A stretch of 40,422 nucleotides of DNA, taken from Bacteroidota bacterium (GTDB lineage Bacteria; Bacteroidota; Bacteroidia; Bacteroidales; F082). Shown here piece after piece: positions 15,946 to 24,391 of the stretch. The first letter of the stretch is position 1; the number at the start of each line of letters is the position of its first letter. The stretch lies in NCBI GenBank assembly GCA_947505205.1, contig CANNKD010000007.1, positions 1 through 40,422 of the forward strand. The letters run 5' to 3'. Under the pieces are notes generated by a model that made no database searches, was not told the origin of the DNA, and was given only the letters and a program-made list of their open reading frames with translations. A program made the translations under genes and the position numbers.

Positions 15946-17352
15946 ATGCGAAATAATGATCGCATTTTGAGATACTATAAATCCATTATCTTTATTGGTA
16001 TTATCCTATTCCTTTCCTATTCTTGCAGGAAAGATGAAGCAAAAGTAGAAGTAGTAATTCTACCTGTCAATCCGGCTTTGCAGAAAATATTTGATATTGA
16101 AAAAGTTCCACATATTACACTGGAAATATCAACAAATGAATGGAATAGGCTACTTGAAAACTTCGATATCAATCGGAATAATGAAGAATATGTTCTCGGA
16201 AATTTTACAATTCTCATCGATAATAATGTCACACGTCTAGATAGTATCGGGCTTAGACTCAGGGGAAACACAAGCCGGCGTCGTCCGGAAGGAACAACCG
16301 GAGAAGTGCATCAAGCGACCAATCCAGATTGGCATCACGTCCATTTCAGCCTTAATTTCAAGAAATACAGAATAAGACAGCGTTATCAAAATCTTGAGAG
16401 AATGAACCTGAAATGGTTTAAAGATGACGCAAATTATGTTCGCGAAGTATATAGTTACGATCTTTTTGAACGATTTGGCGTCTGGACAGCCCCGCAATCA
16501 AGTTATTGCATGCTGACAATCAAAATTCTGGAAGATGAAAAACCAGCCTATTTTGGTGTTTATCAGATGATTGAGAGTATTGACGAGGATTTCCTTTCAA
16601 ACAGAGCCAATAGTTTCGTTTCACCAAATGGTAATTTATGGAAATGTACCTGGGGCGCAAATCTGCGTGTTCCGGATCAAACATTGATGGGAGTAGAGGA
16701 TGCTACTTTAGATCCAAATACCATGGTGACTTACATTTACGACTTAAAGACAAATGAAAATAGTTTGGATGGAGCAAAAAATCAGTTATCAGATTTCATT
16801 GGAGAATTCAATAGTACTTCAGGCGACAATTTTAAAGTGTGGGTCGATAAAAAGATCGATGTTCCATTGCTTTTAAAAACATACGCTGTGAATGTCATGG
16901 TGGGTATGTGGGACGATTACTGGGCAAATTCAAACAATTATTATATGTATTTCGATGCGGATGGAAGGTTTTATTTCATTCCATACGATTATGATAATAC
17001 CTTGGGCACATCGCTGATGATGGACAGCGGAACCAAAAATTTCCTTAATTGGGGAAATTCACACAATCCTCTGATTAAAAAAATAATTGAAATTCCAGAA
17101 TATAAAACAATGTATGTCAAATATTTGCATGATTTGGTAAAAGCTGAAAACGATTATTTTCATGTCGATAAAAGCACTCCACGGATAGAAGCCTGGCAAG
17201 CGATGATAGGTCCATACGTCACAAACGATACCGGCGAAGATATGGTGATAGATGATTTTCCTGCGCCCTGGGGAAATCAACCTCAGTATCGGTTGAATAC
17301 AGAGACGAACAATTTTTTCATCATCAGATCTTCAAATTTACCTCCAAATTAA
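15946..17352 (+). CDS. CotH kinase family lipoprotein
   Basis: Exported protein of 468 residues with a lipobox (LSYSC, Cys27). The body fits the CotH family, atypical protein kinases first described in spore-coat formation and widely present in Bacteroidota as secreted proteins: LRLRGNTSRRR (about 103-113), RMNLKWFKDDANYVREVYSYDLFERFGV (about 151-178), YFGVYQMIESIDEDFL (204-219) and the FYFIPYDYDNTLG motif (about 343-355), whose Asp residues correspond to the metal-binding site. It probably phosphorylates or binds an extracellular or surface target. A PagL-like gene follows after 88 bases with its own promoter. Confidence 0.85.
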   Translation: MRNNDRILRYYKSIIFIGIILFLSYSCRKDEAKVEVVILPVNPALQKIFDIEKVPHITLEISTNEWNRLLENFDINRNNEEYVLGNFTILIDNNVTRLDSIGLRLRGNTSRRRPEGTTGEVHQATNPDWHHVHFSLNFKKYRIRQRYQNLERMNLKWFKDDANYVREVYSYDLFERFGVWTAPQSSYCMLTIKILEDEKPAYFGVYQMIESIDEDFLSNRANSFVSPNGNLWKCTWGANLRVPDQTLMGVEDATLDPNTMVTYIYDLKTNENSLDGAKNQLSDFIGEFNSTSGDNFKVWVDKKIDVPLLLKTYAVNVMVGMWDDYWANSNNYYMYFDADGRFYFIPYDYDNTLGTSLMMDSGTKNFLNWGNSHNPLIKKIIEIPEYKTMYVKYLHDLVKAENDYFHVDKSTPRIEAWQAMIGPYVTNDTGEDMVIDDFPAPWGNQPQYRLNTETNNFFIIRSSNLPPN

Positions 17353-17409
17353 ATTTACCTTAAGCAGTTCCGTGTCGCGTATTTTAACAGCTTCAAAGTC
17401 CTTTTTCGC

Positions 17410-17417
17410 TATTTTTG
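17410..17417 (+). promoter_or_regulatory. -7 promoter box for the PagL-like gene
   Basis: TATTTTTG matches TAnnTTTG and is 23 bases before ATG 17441. It falls inside the open frame that extends back to GTG 17372, which argues against that earlier start. Confidence 0.5.
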
Positions 17418-17440
17418 TTGCTCAATCAGAGGGTTTCGGG

Positions 17441-18580
17441 ATGTTTAAAAGGCTTTTGTTTTTCTATTTTATTTGCTTAACCATCAATGTTCAACCTGTT
17501 CAGGGACAGATAATTAAAAACTTTTCTAAATACAATTATCAATTTGAAGTTCGTGGTCATTATGGAATATTTTTACAGCACCATTTCGAGATGCAACGCT
17601 TTAATTCGCATTTTCCGGCAGCTGAGGTGTGTTTGCAACGTGCTACTTTCGGAAATAAAAAATGGGAATCCTTGTATAACTATCCAATCGTCGGAGTGGC
17701 AGCTTATTTTTCGCCTTTAGGTGATTTTCAAGAAGTTGGAAAAGTTTTTGCTGTTTATCCATTTATTGATTTTCCATTAAATCACAATCTTGAAAATAGT
17801 CTAAATTTCAGGCTGGGATTAGGTTTGGCGTGGATTACCAATAAATTTGATCCTATAGAAAACTACAAAAACTTCGCGATTGGCTCTCATCTCAATGCCG
17901 CAGCAAGCCTTTATCTGGAATATCGACGACGACTTTCGCACCGTTTTACTTGGATAACGGCCTTTGGTCTAACGCATTTTTCAAATGGTTCCATGAAAAC
18001 GCCCAATTATGGGCTAAATCTGCTGACGGTTTCAACAGGTTTTTCATGGTTTCTTAAAAGTCCAAACCCTTATCTGAATAAAAAACTGCTTCCCGAACTT
18101 TATAAATTCGAATTTGATGGTAAAAAATGGATATCAACCGAGCTGGCTTTATCACTGGGTATGAAGGACATGACGCAGGAAGTGGGACAGCGATTCTTTG
18201 TTTATAACCTGGCGCTGAACACCATGAAGCAGATTTCAATGAGCGGCAGGATAGGGCTTGGCTTCGATCTGACTTTTGATGGCTCCGACATGGCTGTTCT
18301 TGATAAAAAACAGATTCCTTATGATTCGAAATGGCAACTTCTTAAACCAGGTGCAAATTTTGCTTATGAAATGTTACTTGATAAAACGTCATTCCTGTTT
18401 AACCTTGGTTTTCATCTGGCCGGAAAGGAATTGAGTGAAGGTCAAATGTACCAGAAACTATCTGTTAAACAGCATTTTACGAATAATTTGTATGGTATGA
18501 TAACGCTTACAGTGCATTACGGTAAAGCCGATTATATCGGTTTTGGCATGGGATATCGATTAAATTTCAAATACTATTGA
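17441..18580 (+). CDS. PagL-like lipid A 3-O-deacylase / acyloxyacyl hydrolase
   Basis: Outer-membrane beta-barrel of about 379 residues expected to remove an acyl chain from lipid A. A signal peptide covers residues 1-22 (ending VQG). The diagnostic PagL-type site is THFSNGS with His179 and Ser181 (the H-X-S-N pattern), followed by TPNYGLN; amphipathic strands fill the rest and the chain ends in YRLNFKYY, a terminal aromatic typical of barrels. It is longer than classical PagL (about 150 residues), having a C-terminal extension of roughly 170 residues. The frame could start at GTG 17372, but the promoter box inside that stretch and the signal peptide favour ATG 17441. Confidence 0.78.
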   Translation: MFKRLLFFYFICLTINVQPVQGQIIKNFSKYNYQFEVRGHYGIFLQHHFEMQRFNSHFPAAEVCLQRATFGNKKWESLYNYPIVGVAAYFSPLGDFQEVGKVFAVYPFIDFPLNHNLENSLNFRLGLGLAWITNKFDPIENYKNFAIGSHLNAAASLYLEYRRRLSHRFTWITAFGLTHFSNGSMKTPNYGLNLLTVSTGFSWFLKSPNPYLNKKLLPELYKFEFDGKKWISTELALSLGMKDMTQEVGQRFFVYNLALNTMKQISMSGRIGLGFDLTFDGSDMAVLDKKQIPYDSKWQLLKPGANFAYEMLLDKTSFLFNLGFHLAGKELSEGQMYQKLSVKQHFTNNLYGMITLTVHYGKADYIGFGMGYRLNFKYY

Positions 18581-18586
18581 TTTATA

Positions 18587-19360
18587 ATGAAAATCCGATT
18601 TTATTTTCTTGGATTGTGTTGCTTTGTTATGATTTCATGTTCAAAACAAACAGGTAATTGTTACGAATCTACAGGTGAAATTATTACTGAAACAAGACAG
18701 GTTCCCTATTTTAATAGTCTCAAAATGCTTGATAATGTGGATGTTGAGCTTATTTCAGGTAATGAAAATTTAATCGAAGTTACAGCAGGAAAAAATATTA
18801 TAAACAATATTATTGTTGAAGTTGTTGATAGCGAAGTGCACCAGGATACTGTTTTGATGAGTTCGAAACAATTGAAAATCAGTAATATAAATGAATGTAA
18901 TTGGTTACGAAGCTATGATAAACCGATCAAGGTGAAAATATGCTGTCGCAATATTATGAATATTGAATATCGTTCCAATGGTGATTTAGATTGTATTGAT
19001 CCTATAGAAAAAGACACTTTCGCAATCAATGTATATGAAGGTTCAGGAATTATTAATCTGCACCTTATCAGTAAGTTATCCTATTTAAATTTTCATTATG
19101 GAACGGCTGATTTAAATGTGAAAGGATCATCAATGGTAAATTACCTCTATCAGGCAAGTTTTGGGAAAGTAGATGCCCGAGAATTTATCACCAATTTTAA
19201 CTATCTCGAAAATCGCAGTTCAAATGATTGTTATGTAAATGCCAAAGTGTATTTGGGCGCCACCATTAATTCAATTGGAAATGTATATTATACCGGCAAT
19301 CCATTGGGAAAGAGCCTTATAAAGAACGGAAGTGGAAATTTCTTTCCAATAGTAGAATAA
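18587..19360 (+). CDS. GIN-domain (DUF2807) lipoprotein
   Basis: Exported protein of 257 residues with a lipobox (VMISC, Cys18). The mature part carries the right-handed beta-helix-like repeats of the DUF2807/GIN family: RQVPYFNSLKMLDNVDVELISGNENLIEVTAGKNI near residues 38-72, then short strands with Asn/Gly turns. Such head domains are annotated as putative autotransporter adhesins in Bacteroidota, but their role is unproven. It follows the PagL-like gene by 6 bases and is almost certainly co-transcribed with it, ending 14 bases from the convergent PepSY-type gene. Confidence 0.82.
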   Translation: MKIRFYFLGLCCFVMISCSKQTGNCYESTGEIITETRQVPYFNSLKMLDNVDVELISGNENLIEVTAGKNIINNIIVEVVDSEVHQDTVLMSSKQLKISNINECNWLRSYDKPIKVKICCRNIMNIEYRSNGDLDCIDPIEKDTFAINVYEGSGIINLHLISKLSYLNFHYGTADLNVKGSSMVNYLYQASFGKVDAREFITNFNYLENRSSNDCYVNAKVYLGATINSIGNVYYTGNPLGKSLIKNGSGNFFPIVE

Positions 19361-19374
19361 TCTGAGCACTAAAA

Positions 19375-20871
19375 TTATTTCTTTTTCCGTTTTCTAAACC
19401 AGACAACAGCTCCTGAAATCAATATTAAAAGGGTTGCTAAACCCAAAAGCGGAATGATCAGGATATATAATATACCAATAATGCTTTCAAATATTCGTGC
19501 CGTATGTATTTCAAGCGCTACATTCCAAAGTGATATTGGTGTTTCAGCAACCTTTTCAGGCATTGGAATGAAGTTTCCGATAGCACCTTTGTTATAATCT
19601 ATTATGATTTTTTGATTGTTTATAGTTGCCATACCGGCGATCATATTATTACCAATTGGTGAGCCACTGATGTTAGTAAAATCAACGGATTTAGCTGTAA
19701 AATAATCAGTTACGGAATTTGAATTTGGATTCCAGATGAAAAGTCCATTGAATGAACCTACCAGATAATTTCCTTCTGAATCATTTTCAAAGACATTGAT
19801 GCCCATAACCGATAATGGTGGTTGAATTGAAAATGGAATAGCCGGACGAGCAAAATTTTCGTCTAACTCATAAAAACCATCACTGGTTCCAATAATCCAT
19901 TGATTTGATATTTTATCCCATTGGATCACCCTCAATCGGTCATTCCATGAATTTGGATCTGAAAGAATTGAGTGAGGAATTTTTCCAACCATTGATTTAG
20001 CAATAGTTAATAATAATGGCGGACGAAGAAACATGCCTGTTAAAGTAGTGAAAATCAAAAATATACCAATCCAAATTCCAATATGATTATGCCATTTGAT
20101 AGTGAATTTATTTATGGAAGCCAATCGGATGATATTTTTCTGTTGACTTTTTCGGTGTTTCATCCATTTTGGAAAGAAAAAATAGATGAAACCTGTTAAT
20201 GAAAGGAAGATTATAGCCAACGCCATAAAATCAACAAAAAGCTGACCTGTAAAACCTATTATTTCACCGCTGTGGATTACCCAGAGTGTACGAAACAATG
20301 AAATAGTGCCTCGATCATTTATTGAAGCTGGAAGGAATACCTTATTGATTTGGAATAAACCATTTTTTTCATTAATCCGGTAAACATGCGACCGGCTGAG
20401 TGCAATAATATATCCATTATGTTCCGCAATATCAATCATTCGGGCGTCATTTTCCTCCGAAAAAACCTTCTCCCATTCGTTTATCGAAGGGTCAAATACA
20501 TACAATCCGGTTTGAATTGCTGCCAAAATCCTACCCGATTGTGTTTTATAAATTTTATAAACTTTCCGGTTGTCAATTCCTTTTTCAAGACCATTCACGA
20601 AAGGTGTAAAATGAGTTAAATATTTGTCAGACAATTTAATACCGATATTACCATACAGTAAAATACTGTCCTCCGATAAAGTGCAGCTCGATTTAAGTGA
20701 GGATAAGTTCCAGTTTTTAAGTTGGTAGTTTTTAGGAAGTAAACTTCGATTTATATCAACTTCAGATAATAATTGTCTGTGATTGAGGATGATACCTGAA
20801 AATGCCCAAAGAATTAGTAAAAAACTGGTCACAAGAGAAAACCACTTATGAATCCATTTCCATTTTTTCAT
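19375..20871 (-). CDS. PepSY-associated transmembrane protein with propeller-like periplasmic loops
   Basis: Membrane protein of 498 residues with four helices (about 11-30, 213-235, 262-283, 465-490) arranged as in the PepSY_TM family; WKWIHKWFSLVTSFLLILWAFSGIILNHRQ is the typical first segment, and KWHNHIGIWIGIFLIFTTLTGMFLRP the third. The two periplasmic loops (31-210 and 285-460) hold short repeats such as GLYVFDPSINEW, DGFYELDE and GLFIWNPNS that look like beta-propeller blades. Relatives often lie with TonB-dependent siderophore receptors and reduce or stabilise iron uptake; here no receptor is adjacent, so the substrate is open. A -7 box at 20946-20953 lies upstream. Confidence 0.72.
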   Translation of the reverse strand: MKKWKWIHKWFSLVTSFLLILWAFSGIILNHRQLLSEVDINRSLLPKNYQLKNWNLSSLKSSCTLSEDSILLYGNIGIKLSDKYLTHFTPFVNGLEKGIDNRKVYKIYKTQSGRILAAIQTGLYVFDPSINEWEKVFSEENDARMIDIAEHNGYIIALSRSHVYRINEKNGLFQINKVFLPASINDRGTISLFRTLWVIHSGEIIGFTGQLFVDFMALAIIFLSLTGFIYFFFPKWMKHRKSQQKNIIRLASINKFTIKWHNHIGIWIGIFLIFTTLTGMFLRPPLLLTIAKSMVGKIPHSILSDPNSWNDRLRVIQWDKISNQWIIGTSDGFYELDENFARPAIPFSIQPPLSVMGINVFENDSEGNYLVGSFNGLFIWNPNSNSVTDYFTAKSVDFTNISGSPIGNNMIAGMATINNQKIIIDYNKGAIGNFIPMPEKVAETPISLWNVALEIHTARIFESIIGILYILIIPLLGLATLLILISGAVVWFRKRKKK

Positions 20872-20945
20872 AGCTAAAGTAAAAGCTTACTCATTGAAAT
20901 GAATTCCCAATATTTTCTTTTCAAGATTAATTAATTTGGAAGTGG

Positions 20946-20953
20946 CAAAGGTA
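20946..20953 (-). promoter_or_regulatory. -7 promoter box for the PepSY-type gene
   Basis: On the minus strand TACCTTTG fits TAnnTTTG, 74 bases before the start codon at 20871, giving a leader of about 65 bases. Confidence 0.45.
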
Positions 20954-21051
20954 AAATAATTTGATAAGTTCTGTGTGGTCACTTACTTGAAATACGAACT
21001 TTTAACGAAGCAAATTGATCGGTAAAGTTCAATAAACTCTGATATCATAAA

Positions 21052-21081
21052 TAAAAAAACGCCTTGATTTCTCAAAGCGTT
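21052..21081 (-). terminator. Rho-independent terminator after the HU gene
   Basis: On the minus strand AACGCTTTGA-GAAA-TCAAGGCGTT forms a 10-bp stem (one G-U pair) with a GAAA tetraloop, followed by seven T. Arms are 21072-21081 and 21058-21067. The stem lies 24 bases after the HU stop codon. Confidence 0.88.
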
Positions 21082-21104
21082 TTTGCATTCAGAATTGTAA
21101 AATA

Positions 21105-21377
21105 TTATTTTACGCCATCTGATAATTCTGTACCAGGTTTAAATCTAACCACTTTTTTGGCAGAAATTTTAATTTCTTTACCGGTTTGTGGGTTACGACC
21201 TTTTCTGGCAGCTCTTTCTGAAACAGAAAAAGATCCAAATCCTACTAAAGCAACGCGTCCACCTGTTTTCAAGGCATTCGTTGTTGCATCAATAAAAGCT
21301 TCTAATGCTTTTTTTGCATCTGCTTTTGTTAAGCCGGCTCCTTCAGCCATTGCATCGATTAATTCAGCTTTGTTCAT
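21105..21377 (-). CDS. HU family DNA-binding protein
   Basis: Nucleoid protein of 90 residues that binds and bends DNA as a dimer. The full-length HU fold is present: N-terminal helices (MNKAELIDAMAEGAGLTKADAKKALEAF), GFGSFSV at 46-52 and the DNA-binding arm ending in RNPQTGKEI (about 61-69). Length and sequence match bacterial HU rather than IHF. It is monocistronic: it has a well-formed promoter (21421-21450) and its own terminator. Confidence 0.95.
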   Translation of the reverse strand: MNKAELIDAMAEGAGLTKADAKKALEAFIDATTNALKTGGRVALVGFGSFSVSERAARKGRNPQTGKEIKISAKKVVRFKPGTELSDGVK

Positions 21378-21420
21378 CTTTTTGTTAATTTAATATGTTT
21401 AATATTGGTTGAACACAAAA

Positions 21421-21450
21421 CAAAAATAGGATTAAAATAATCAAACACAA
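21421..21450 (-). promoter_or_regulatory. Promoter of the HU gene (-33 TTG, -7 TATTTTTG)
   Basis: Read on the minus strand, TTG (21450-21448), 19-base spacer and TATTTTTG (21428-21421) give both Bacteroidota promoter elements at standard spacing. The ATG is 43 bases downstream of the -7 box. This is the best-formed promoter in the window, fitting an abundant protein. Confidence 0.75.
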
Positions 21451-21522
21451 GTCTTTTTGAAAAAAAAATGCAAAATGTTGATAAAACAGCCAATTTGTTA
21501 ATAAAATCAATCATTTGAGAGT

Positions 21523-21548
21523 CAAAACCTTGTGAAACCAAGTGTTTT
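21523..21548 (-). terminator. Possible terminator after fmt
   Basis: On the minus strand AAAACACTTG / CAAGGTTTT pair with one bulged A around a 6-base loop (arms 21539-21548 and 21524-21532), 19 bases after the fmt stop, followed by only four T. Confidence 0.4.
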
Positions 21549-21567
21549 TGAACTGCAATTGCGATGA

Positions 21568-22542
21568 TTAGTCAAAAATAATTTGCAAATTGCTTGAAAT
21601 CTGAAATCCTCTTAAAAACTCTGAAACTTCCATTGATTTTTTTCCAGGCTGTTGAATTCGTAATAAAACAAGATAAGCGTCAGTTAAAGCAATCTTTAAA
21701 TATTTTTTATTGTCAGTCACTATTGTGAATAATTTTTCGGATGGGATATTTTTTTCAACAGTTGTTTGAAAAATTTTAAGCTCGAGAATTTGGCCATCTG
21801 ATGATTTGAACGAGGTAAATGCAGCCGGATACGGTGATAATCCTCTGATTTGGTTAAAGATTTGATCTATTGACTGTTTCCAGTGGATACGGCAATCATC
21901 CTTAAATATCTTCGGTGCAAATTTGATTTCCGAATCCTGATTCATAAATTGTGATTGTTGTTTAGCCTGTACTTTCTGATCGAAAATGGAATCTAACGTA
22001 TCAATCATTAGCTGCTTACCTTCTTCAATCATTCGGTCGTGCAGCTCGCCTGCAGTCTCTTCATTTCCAATCTCAATCGAAAGTTGCTTAATAATTTTCC
22101 CTTCATCAATTTTGTCGTCAATGAAAAAGGTGGTAAGTCCGGTAATTTTTTCACCATTCATAATGGCACGGTTAATTGGGGCGGCTCCGCGATAGTTGGG
22201 AAGCAATGAAGCATGCAGATTTATGGTGCCAAGGTAAGGAATCCGCCAAACAGTTTCAGGTAACATTCGAAAGGCGATAACCACAAAAAGGGAAGCATTG
22301 TAGCTTTCTAATTCAGTAATAAATTTGGAATCTTTTAGTTTTTCGGGTTGTAAAACTGGGATATTATGTTGAATAGCCACAGTTTTAACGGCAGATTGCT
22401 GCATCTTTTTGCCTCTTCCGGCTGGTTTGTCGCTTGCTGTAACAGCAGCAACAACAGAATACCCGGATTGAATCATATTTTCAAGTTGAGCAGCAGCAAA
22501 TTCAGGTGTTCCGAAAAAAATAATATTTTGTTTTTGTTTCAT
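21568..22542 (-). CDS. fmt: Methionyl-tRNA formyltransferase
   Basis: Transfers a formyl group from 10-formyl-tetrahydrofolate to Met-tRNA(fMet) for initiation of translation. At 324 residues it has the normal length. Seen: FFGTPEFAA (9-17), ASDKPAGRGKK (about 36-46), and the catalytic signature INLHASLLPNYRGAAPINRAI (about 106-126) with the His and later FIDDKIDEGKII (Asp) of the N-H-D catalytic set. The C-terminal OB-like domain (from about residue 205) is present. It lies between HU and a TPR protein, all on the minus strand but separated by terminators. Confidence 0.95.
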   Translation of the reverse strand: MKQKQNIIFFGTPEFAAAQLENMIQSGYSVVAAVTASDKPAGRGKKMQQSAVKTVAIQHNIPVLQPEKLKDSKFITELESYNASLFVVIAFRMLPETVWRIPYLGTINLHASLLPNYRGAAPINRAIMNGEKITGLTTFFIDDKIDEGKIIKQLSIEIGNEETAGELHDRMIEEGKQLMIDTLDSIFDQKVQAKQQSQFMNQDSEIKFAPKIFKDDCRIHWKQSIDQIFNQIRGLSPYPAAFTSFKSSDGQILELKIFQTTVEKNIPSEKLFTIVTDNKKYLKIALTDAYLVLLRIQQPGKKSMEVSEFLRGFQISSNLQIIFD

Positions 22543-22548
22543 GATGGT

Positions 22549-22587
22549 ACAAAAATAAAAAAACCTGACTCATTCAGAATCAGGTTT
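22549..22587 (-). terminator. Rho-independent terminator after the TPR protein gene
   Basis: AAACCTGACTC (22561-22571) / GAATCAGGTTT (22577-22587) pair with a single mismatch around a 5-base loop; on the minus strand the stem is followed by TTTTTTTATTTTT. It terminates transcription from 23304 and overlaps the fmt promoter region. Confidence 0.88.
22550..22557 (-). promoter_or_regulatory. -7 box of fmt overlapping the upstream terminator
   Basis: Minus-strand TATTTTTG fits TAnnTTTG but lies only 7 bases before the fmt ATG (22542), inside the T-run of the upstream terminator. If used, the mRNA would be nearly leaderless. Confidence 0.35.
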
Positions 22588-22608
22588 TTAAAATATTTAA
22601 AAATAAGC

Positions 22609-23304
22609 TTATTTTTTACCTTTAGCCTGAGCGCGTGCGATATACTTATCAGCATTGCGTCCATCAGCTGTGGTAGGAAATTCAGCTTTCAATAATTCAT
22701 AGGTTTTTTGAGCTTCCATATAGTTTCCCATAATTTCGTATGTGTTTCCAGCTTTCATCAGAAATATTGGACTTGTAAATTCGTTCATATTTGTTTTAGC
22801 TGCGCTAAGATACTGGTTTACAGCTTTATCATTTTGATTCAATTCAATATATGCATCGCCTTTTGCGCCTTTAGCCATCGCTGAGAGCACATGATCATCG
22901 CTGTTGAATTGATCAAGATATTTTATGGCTTCGTTAAACTCACCTTTTTTCAAAAAGGAAATGCCGGCATAATACGAAGCAAGGTTTCCGGCCTTAGTTG
23001 AGCCATATTCATCAATGATTTCAATGAAACCCGGATTGTTTCCGTCACCATAAAGTGCTTTTTGTAATGAGTCGGATTCGAAATATCTTTGAGCCATAAA
23101 CATTTGAACCTGAGCTTCTTTCTGTTTTGGTTCGAGGAAATATTTGTTTGCTCCAAAATATGCTGCGACAATAAGTGCGATTACAGCAACTCCAATTATT
23201 AGCGATTTTTGGTTATTTTCGATGAATTGTTCGGATCTACTTAACGCCGATTCTACTACTTCAATTGTTTCTTCAGCTTTTTGATTACCTTTGCTTTGAG
23301 CCAT
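22609..23304 (-). CDS. Membrane-anchored tetratricopeptide-repeat protein (YfgM-like)
   Basis: Protein of 231 residues with a cytoplasmic acidic N-terminus, one transmembrane helix (about 34-51) and a periplasmic tail of TPR units (about 70-225; for example NLASYYAGISFLKKGEFNEAIKYLDQF at about 107-133). The architecture matches the YfgM/TPR_21-like ancillary proteins found near the Sec translocon and chaperones in other bacteria, and similar proteins are widespread in Bacteroidota. The exact partner is unknown. It is monocistronic, with a promoter box at 23325-23332 and a strong terminator. Confidence 0.85.
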   Translation of the reverse strand: MAQSKGNQKAEETIEVVESALSRSEQFIENNQKSLIIGVAVIALIVAAYFGANKYFLEPKQKEAQVQMFMAQRYFESDSLQKALYGDGNNPGFIEIIDEYGSTKAGNLASYYAGISFLKKGEFNEAIKYLDQFNSDDHVLSAMAKGAKGDAYIELNQNDKAVNQYLSAAKTNMNEFTSPIFLMKAGNTYEIMGNYMEAQKTYELLKAEFPTTADGRNADKYIARAQAKGKK

Positions 23305-23324
23305 AATGTATAAATTTTGAAGTG

Positions 23325-23332
23325 CAAAAGTA
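23325..23332 (-). promoter_or_regulatory. -7 promoter box for the TPR protein gene
   Basis: Minus-strand TACTTTTG fits TAnnTTTG, 20 bases before the ATG at 23304. Confidence 0.55.
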
Positions 23333-23378
23333 GGTTTTTTCCTTCAAATAGAAACAGTAGGTCGTAAAAAAAAACATT

Positions 23379-23386
23379 TATCTTTG
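23379..23386 (+). promoter_or_regulatory. -7 promoter box for the secreted protein at 23466
   Basis: TATCTTTG fits TAnnTTTG and would give a leader of about 70 bases, which contains several T-runs. Confidence 0.45.
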
Positions 23387-23465
23387 ATTTACAATGTTAT
23401 AAGCCTTTGATTGATCTGTTTTTTTTATTTTATCGGGGATTTTTAATTTTTTTTTGGATTTCATT

Positions 23466-24359
23466 ATGATCGTTTTATTGAGAAGTAGGTTGATTTTATT
23501 AATATTAAGTTCAGTTTACATACTTATTTCGGCGAAAGCATTTGCGGGATGGTATATCGTAGAGAAAAGTGAAGATAAGTTTGGCAATGTTTCTTACCAA
23601 TCGACTTTTATTCAGGATGGTATGATGCGGATTGAAAATGCACAAACAATCTTTATCTTGAATCAAAATACCAATAAAATCACCCTAATTTTCCCACAAA
23701 AGATGACTTATTGGATTGGTGATCATGATTCTTTGCAGACAGCTGTACTCGATAATATCCGAATTCAAATGATTCAGGAAATAGCTCAACTTCGATCTGA
23801 TGAAAGACAAGCTGCTGAAGATGAATATAATAAAATGATATTGGCAGCACAAAATGATTCTGCAATTCATCACCTGCCCGATCAAATTAAAATCAGAAAG
23901 AGTGATTCTACTTTAAAAGTTTGTGGACTTTTATCTATATGCTATCATGTTTTCATCGATACAGTCATCAATGAAAATGTTTGGATCAGTAAACAAGTAT
24001 CACCTTATAATACATTGGATATCAGAAAAATAACAAAGATGACGAAAGTATTTTCCAAACCATCTTTTGTTACTTTTTACAGAACAAGCGAGGAATGGTT
24101 CGATTTGATTCAGAATGGGGTAATTGTGAAATCGGCATTGCCAACTGAGTTTGGAGAGAGCGTTACTTATGTCGAATCGATAAAAGAGACGAATGTACCA
24201 GTGGCATTTTTTGAACCTCCGTCTAACTATAGGAAAATTAATGTTGACGAATTAATACAAATTACAATGGGAGAGGAGAAAGTAGAACCAATAGAAAATC
24301 CTTCTTCACCAACTCAACCCGATTATCAGAATATGTTCTCTTTGCCTGATAAAAAATAG
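23466..24359 (+). CDS. Secreted protein resembling DUF4412
   Basis: Protein of 297 residues with a signal peptide (residues 1-27, ending AFAG). The mature part opens GWYIVEKSEDKFGNVSYQSTFIQDGMMRIE and continues with IFILNQNTNKITLIFPQKMTYW, a pattern typical of DUF4412 and related lipocalin-like periplasmic proteins, then repeats a similar half from about residue 160. Function is unknown; such proteins often occur in surface or chaperone clusters. The frame is open to TTG 23454, but ATG 23466 gives a normal signal peptide and is preferred. It is followed after 32 bases by trmH. Confidence 0.65.
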   Translation: MIVLLRSRLILLILSSVYILISAKAFAGWYIVEKSEDKFGNVSYQSTFIQDGMMRIENAQTIFILNQNTNKITLIFPQKMTYWIGDHDSLQTAVLDNIRIQMIQEIAQLRSDERQAAEDEYNKMILAAQNDSAIHHLPDQIKIRKSDSTLKVCGLLSICYHVFIDTVINENVWISKQVSPYNTLDIRKITKMTKVFSKPSFVTFYRTSEEWFDLIQNGVIVKSALPTEFGESVTYVESIKETNVPVAFFEPPSNYRKINVDELIQITMGEEKVEPIENPSSPTQPDYQNMFSLPDKK

Positions 24360-24391
24360 ATTTAATTTAAGTTATTGCAATCCAGTTTATT

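Noticed and set aside
17372-17440. GTG start giving a longer PagL-like protein
   Set aside because: The extension contains a -7 promoter box and places the signal peptide internally.
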